A stretch of DNA of 64,000 nt from Desulfonema magnum. GTDB taxonomy: Bacteria; Desulfobacterota; Desulfobacteria; Desulfobacterales; 4be13. The translations under genes were made by a program, and so were the position numbers. The DNA is taken from the NCBI RefSeq assembly GCF_017377395.1, contig NZ_CP061800.1, positions 124,001 through 188,000 on the forward strand. Direction: 5' to 3'. Every line of letters begins with the position of its first letter. Position 1 is the first letter of the stretch. Of the stretch, positions 62,241-64,000 are shown piece by piece. The notes beneath the pieces were generated by a model. It did not search any database. It was not told where the DNA came from and saw nothing but the letters and a program-made list of their open reading frames with translations.

Positions 62241-63971
62241 ATGGAGTCACACAGATACATAAAATCGGCCCTATGGCTTTCCGCAGGATATTTCATGACA
62301 ACCTGCCTGGTGGGAAACTATATATTGCTGCTGTGGGTTACGATCATGTTCATTATCTTTAATTTTTATGTATCGTTAACATTCTTATTCGAAAAGGGAA
62401 GAATTACTTCTGATGTCATCCTGCTTAATTTGGCCCAGCTGGCTCTCTTTTATCGCCTGCATATTCAGATTTATGCAATTCTTGGCCCTGCCAATTATTC
62501 ATATGCTTCGCTGCCCCGGTGGTATGACTGGGCCGAACTGATTATAATTCATGCGCTGAGAGCAGTGGATCTGCTGGATATGATCGAAGCTTACGGAATC
62601 AGATTGCAGAATGTCAGAAATCAGAGTGTTGTCTCAGGTCTTGCCCTCTTCAGCATGCATATGATGGTGGATATTTTCATATTGGGAGCTATTTTCAACG
62701 CTGTCAGCCGCCGCTCACGGGAATCCGTCACGATAATGCAGTTTATGGAAGAAATGGAAAATACGCTGATGTCCCCGAAAAGTTTTCTCTTCCTGGGACT
62801 CATGGTGATGTTATATCTGATAGGATATACAGCAGAACATTTGTTTAAATTTAATGATTATCCAATATATTCGTTAAGATCAGACACATCCTGCCCGAAT
62901 ATCCGAATCCTTAATAATTTCTATTTATGGCCTTTAGACAATATCCTGCGAACCTTGGATTTTGGCGATGCGTTTCAAATTTTTGGATGGCGTCTTCACA
63001 CGGTTGAGAGAACAATGAATTCAGCAACTCTGGCAGTTTGTTTCCGTTTCATGGTGGCAACATATACTATCGGAGTGGTAAACCATCTCTATTTGAGACT
63101 TTTAGGCGGACAGGGCAAGACCGTTGAGGACCTGACTGCCATCTGCATCTCATCTAAGTATTCACAGGGAGAACGTCTTATCGCTCTGGAAGCATTGAAA
63201 AAGTTCGGTGCCTATGCGGATTCGGTTGCTCCTCACCTTATCGAATCACTGGCATATGTTGAAAAACAATATAACAGTACAGTCATTTTACTGAAAATCG
63301 CAGCGCCGGCCATTCCCCATCTTGTAAAAGCTTTGGCAGACAGCAACCCCGTTATCCGAGATGCGGTGATTGAAATCTTGGAAGAAACAGATTCCGAATG
63401 GCCCCGGAGCGAAGAGGCTTCCGGAGCCATTCCCCATCTTGTGAAACAACTGGCAAATGTCGAAGCAGATGTGCGCTGCGCGGCCCTCAATGTTTTGGAA
63501 AAAATTGATACCTTATGGTTTCAGCGTAAAGAAACTCGCCGCAAAATTCCTTATTTTATAAAATTGCTGGCTCACAGAAACGCAAGCATCCGTATCGGAT
63601 CTGCCTACGCTTTGATATTTGTGGGACCCGCGGCAAAAAAAGCGATTTTTCGTCTCGTGAAGATGCTGGCGGACAGCAATATGTTTGCCCGCGGCGCGGC
63701 AGCGGCTGCTTTGGAAAATATTGATCCGCAGTGGCAGCAAAGCGAATTCGCACATAATGCGATCCCATATCTCGTGAAAATGCTGGGGGATGACGAGGCA
63801 AATGTCCGAGACGCGGCCACCGAGGTTTTGGAAAAAATTGATCTCTCGTGGCCCGGGACAAAAGGCGCACACAGTGCCGTGCCTTATCTCGTAAAAGTGC
63901 TGGCAGATACCGAGAATGAGGGCGTCAGAAATTCCGTGAGAAAAGCATTACATAAAATTGATCCCTTTTAA
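62241..63971 (+). CDS. Membrane protein with C-terminal HEAT repeats
   Basis: A 576-residue protein. The N-terminal half has several hydrophobic segments (YILLLWVTIMFIIFNFYVSL, FLFLGLMVMLYLIGYTAEHL). From about residue 305 to the end there are six or more HEAT-type repeats with the plan IPHLVKALADSNPVIRDAV... and LEKIDxxW. These helical solenoids usually bind proteins. The stop is inside the window, so the gene is complete. No strong ribosome site. Function unknown. Confidence 0.78.
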   Translation: MESHRYIKSALWLSAGYFMTTCLVGNYILLLWVTIMFIIFNFYVSLTFLFEKGRITSDVILLNLAQLALFYRLHIQIYAILGPANYSYASLPRWYDWAELIIIHALRAVDLLDMIEAYGIRLQNVRNQSVVSGLALFSMHMMVDIFILGAIFNAVSRRSRESVTIMQFMEEMENTLMSPKSFLFLGLMVMLYLIGYTAEHLFKFNDYPIYSLRSDTSCPNIRILNNFYLWPLDNILRTLDFGDAFQIFGWRLHTVERTMNSATLAVCFRFMVATYTIGVVNHLYLRLLGGQGKTVEDLTAICISSKYSQGERLIALEALKKFGAYADSVAPHLIESLAYVEKQYNSTVILLKIAAPAIPHLVKALADSNPVIRDAVIEILEETDSEWPRSEEASGAIPHLVKQLANVEADVRCAALNVLEKIDTLWFQRKETRRKIPYFIKLLAHRNASIRIGSAYALIFVGPAAKKAIFRLVKMLADSNMFARGAAAAALENIDPQWQQSEFAHNAIPYLVKMLGDDEANVRDAATEVLEKIDLSWPGTKGAHSAVPYLVKVLADTENEGVRNSVRKALHKIDPF

Positions 63972-64000
63972 ATAACAAAACTCGTTCCCAGGCTCTGCCT

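Overview
The window looks like a chromosome segment of a Gram-negative, anaerobic Desulfobacterota-type bacterium, probably a large repeat-rich genome of the Desulfonema or multicellular Desulfobacterales kind. That placement is inference. It rests on a formate dehydrogenase alpha subunit, a TupA-type tungstate-binding protein, the fabZ-lpxA-lpxI-(Gfo/Idh)-lpxB lipid A gene order, HEAT and secreted repeat proteins, and an unusual load of short palindromic repeats, micro-repeats, MITE-like elements and insertion sequences. Layout: 1-9.5 kb holds the 3' end of a formate dehydrogenase gene, large tandem arrays, an AhpD-like protein, hemL, a degenerate Tpt1/KptA-like protein, tRNA-Lys(CUU) with its own promoter and terminator, two toxin-antitoxin (TA) loci and a DHH phosphoesterase. 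9.9-38.5 kb is an accessory, defence-island-like stretch. It contains an IS4-family element, two near-identical 1201-bp IS630 elements and a third DDE element. It also holds two paralogous modules, each a TPR histidine kinase with a receiver-domain protein, an AAA ATPase with a small nuclease-like partner, several TA loci, an MFS transporter, two tandem ATPase-nuclease paralogues and an RtcR-like sigma-54 activator. 38.5-49.2 kb is a type I restriction-modification operon, read on the minus strand as AAA ATPase, hsdM, AlbA/Schlafen-like gene, hsdS, a 21-copy repeat array, then hsdR. 49.6-56 kb is the lipid A operon, split by an ISAzo13-like element and invaded by in-frame micro-repeats. 56-64 kb holds an SH3-domain envelope protein, a small membrane protein, a TauE/SafE exporter, TupA and a membrane HEAT-repeat protein, separated by hairpin repeats. 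The strongest candidate for a little-described system is the pair of TPR-kinase/receiver modules (12.7-14.6 kb with 11.7-12.8 kb, and 23.5-26.7 kb). They have the architecture of the Detocs phosphorelay defence systems, in which a TPR histidine kinase signals to receiver-domain effectors. Here, however, they carry a shared, unrecognised helical C-terminal domain, no recognisable ATP-nucleosidase, and in the intact copy a co-directional B12-binding radical SAM gene. The 11.7 kb copy appears decayed: it has a frameshift in the receiver gene and an IS630 in the leader. All coordinates and motifs were read by eye from the sequence; no database search was run.
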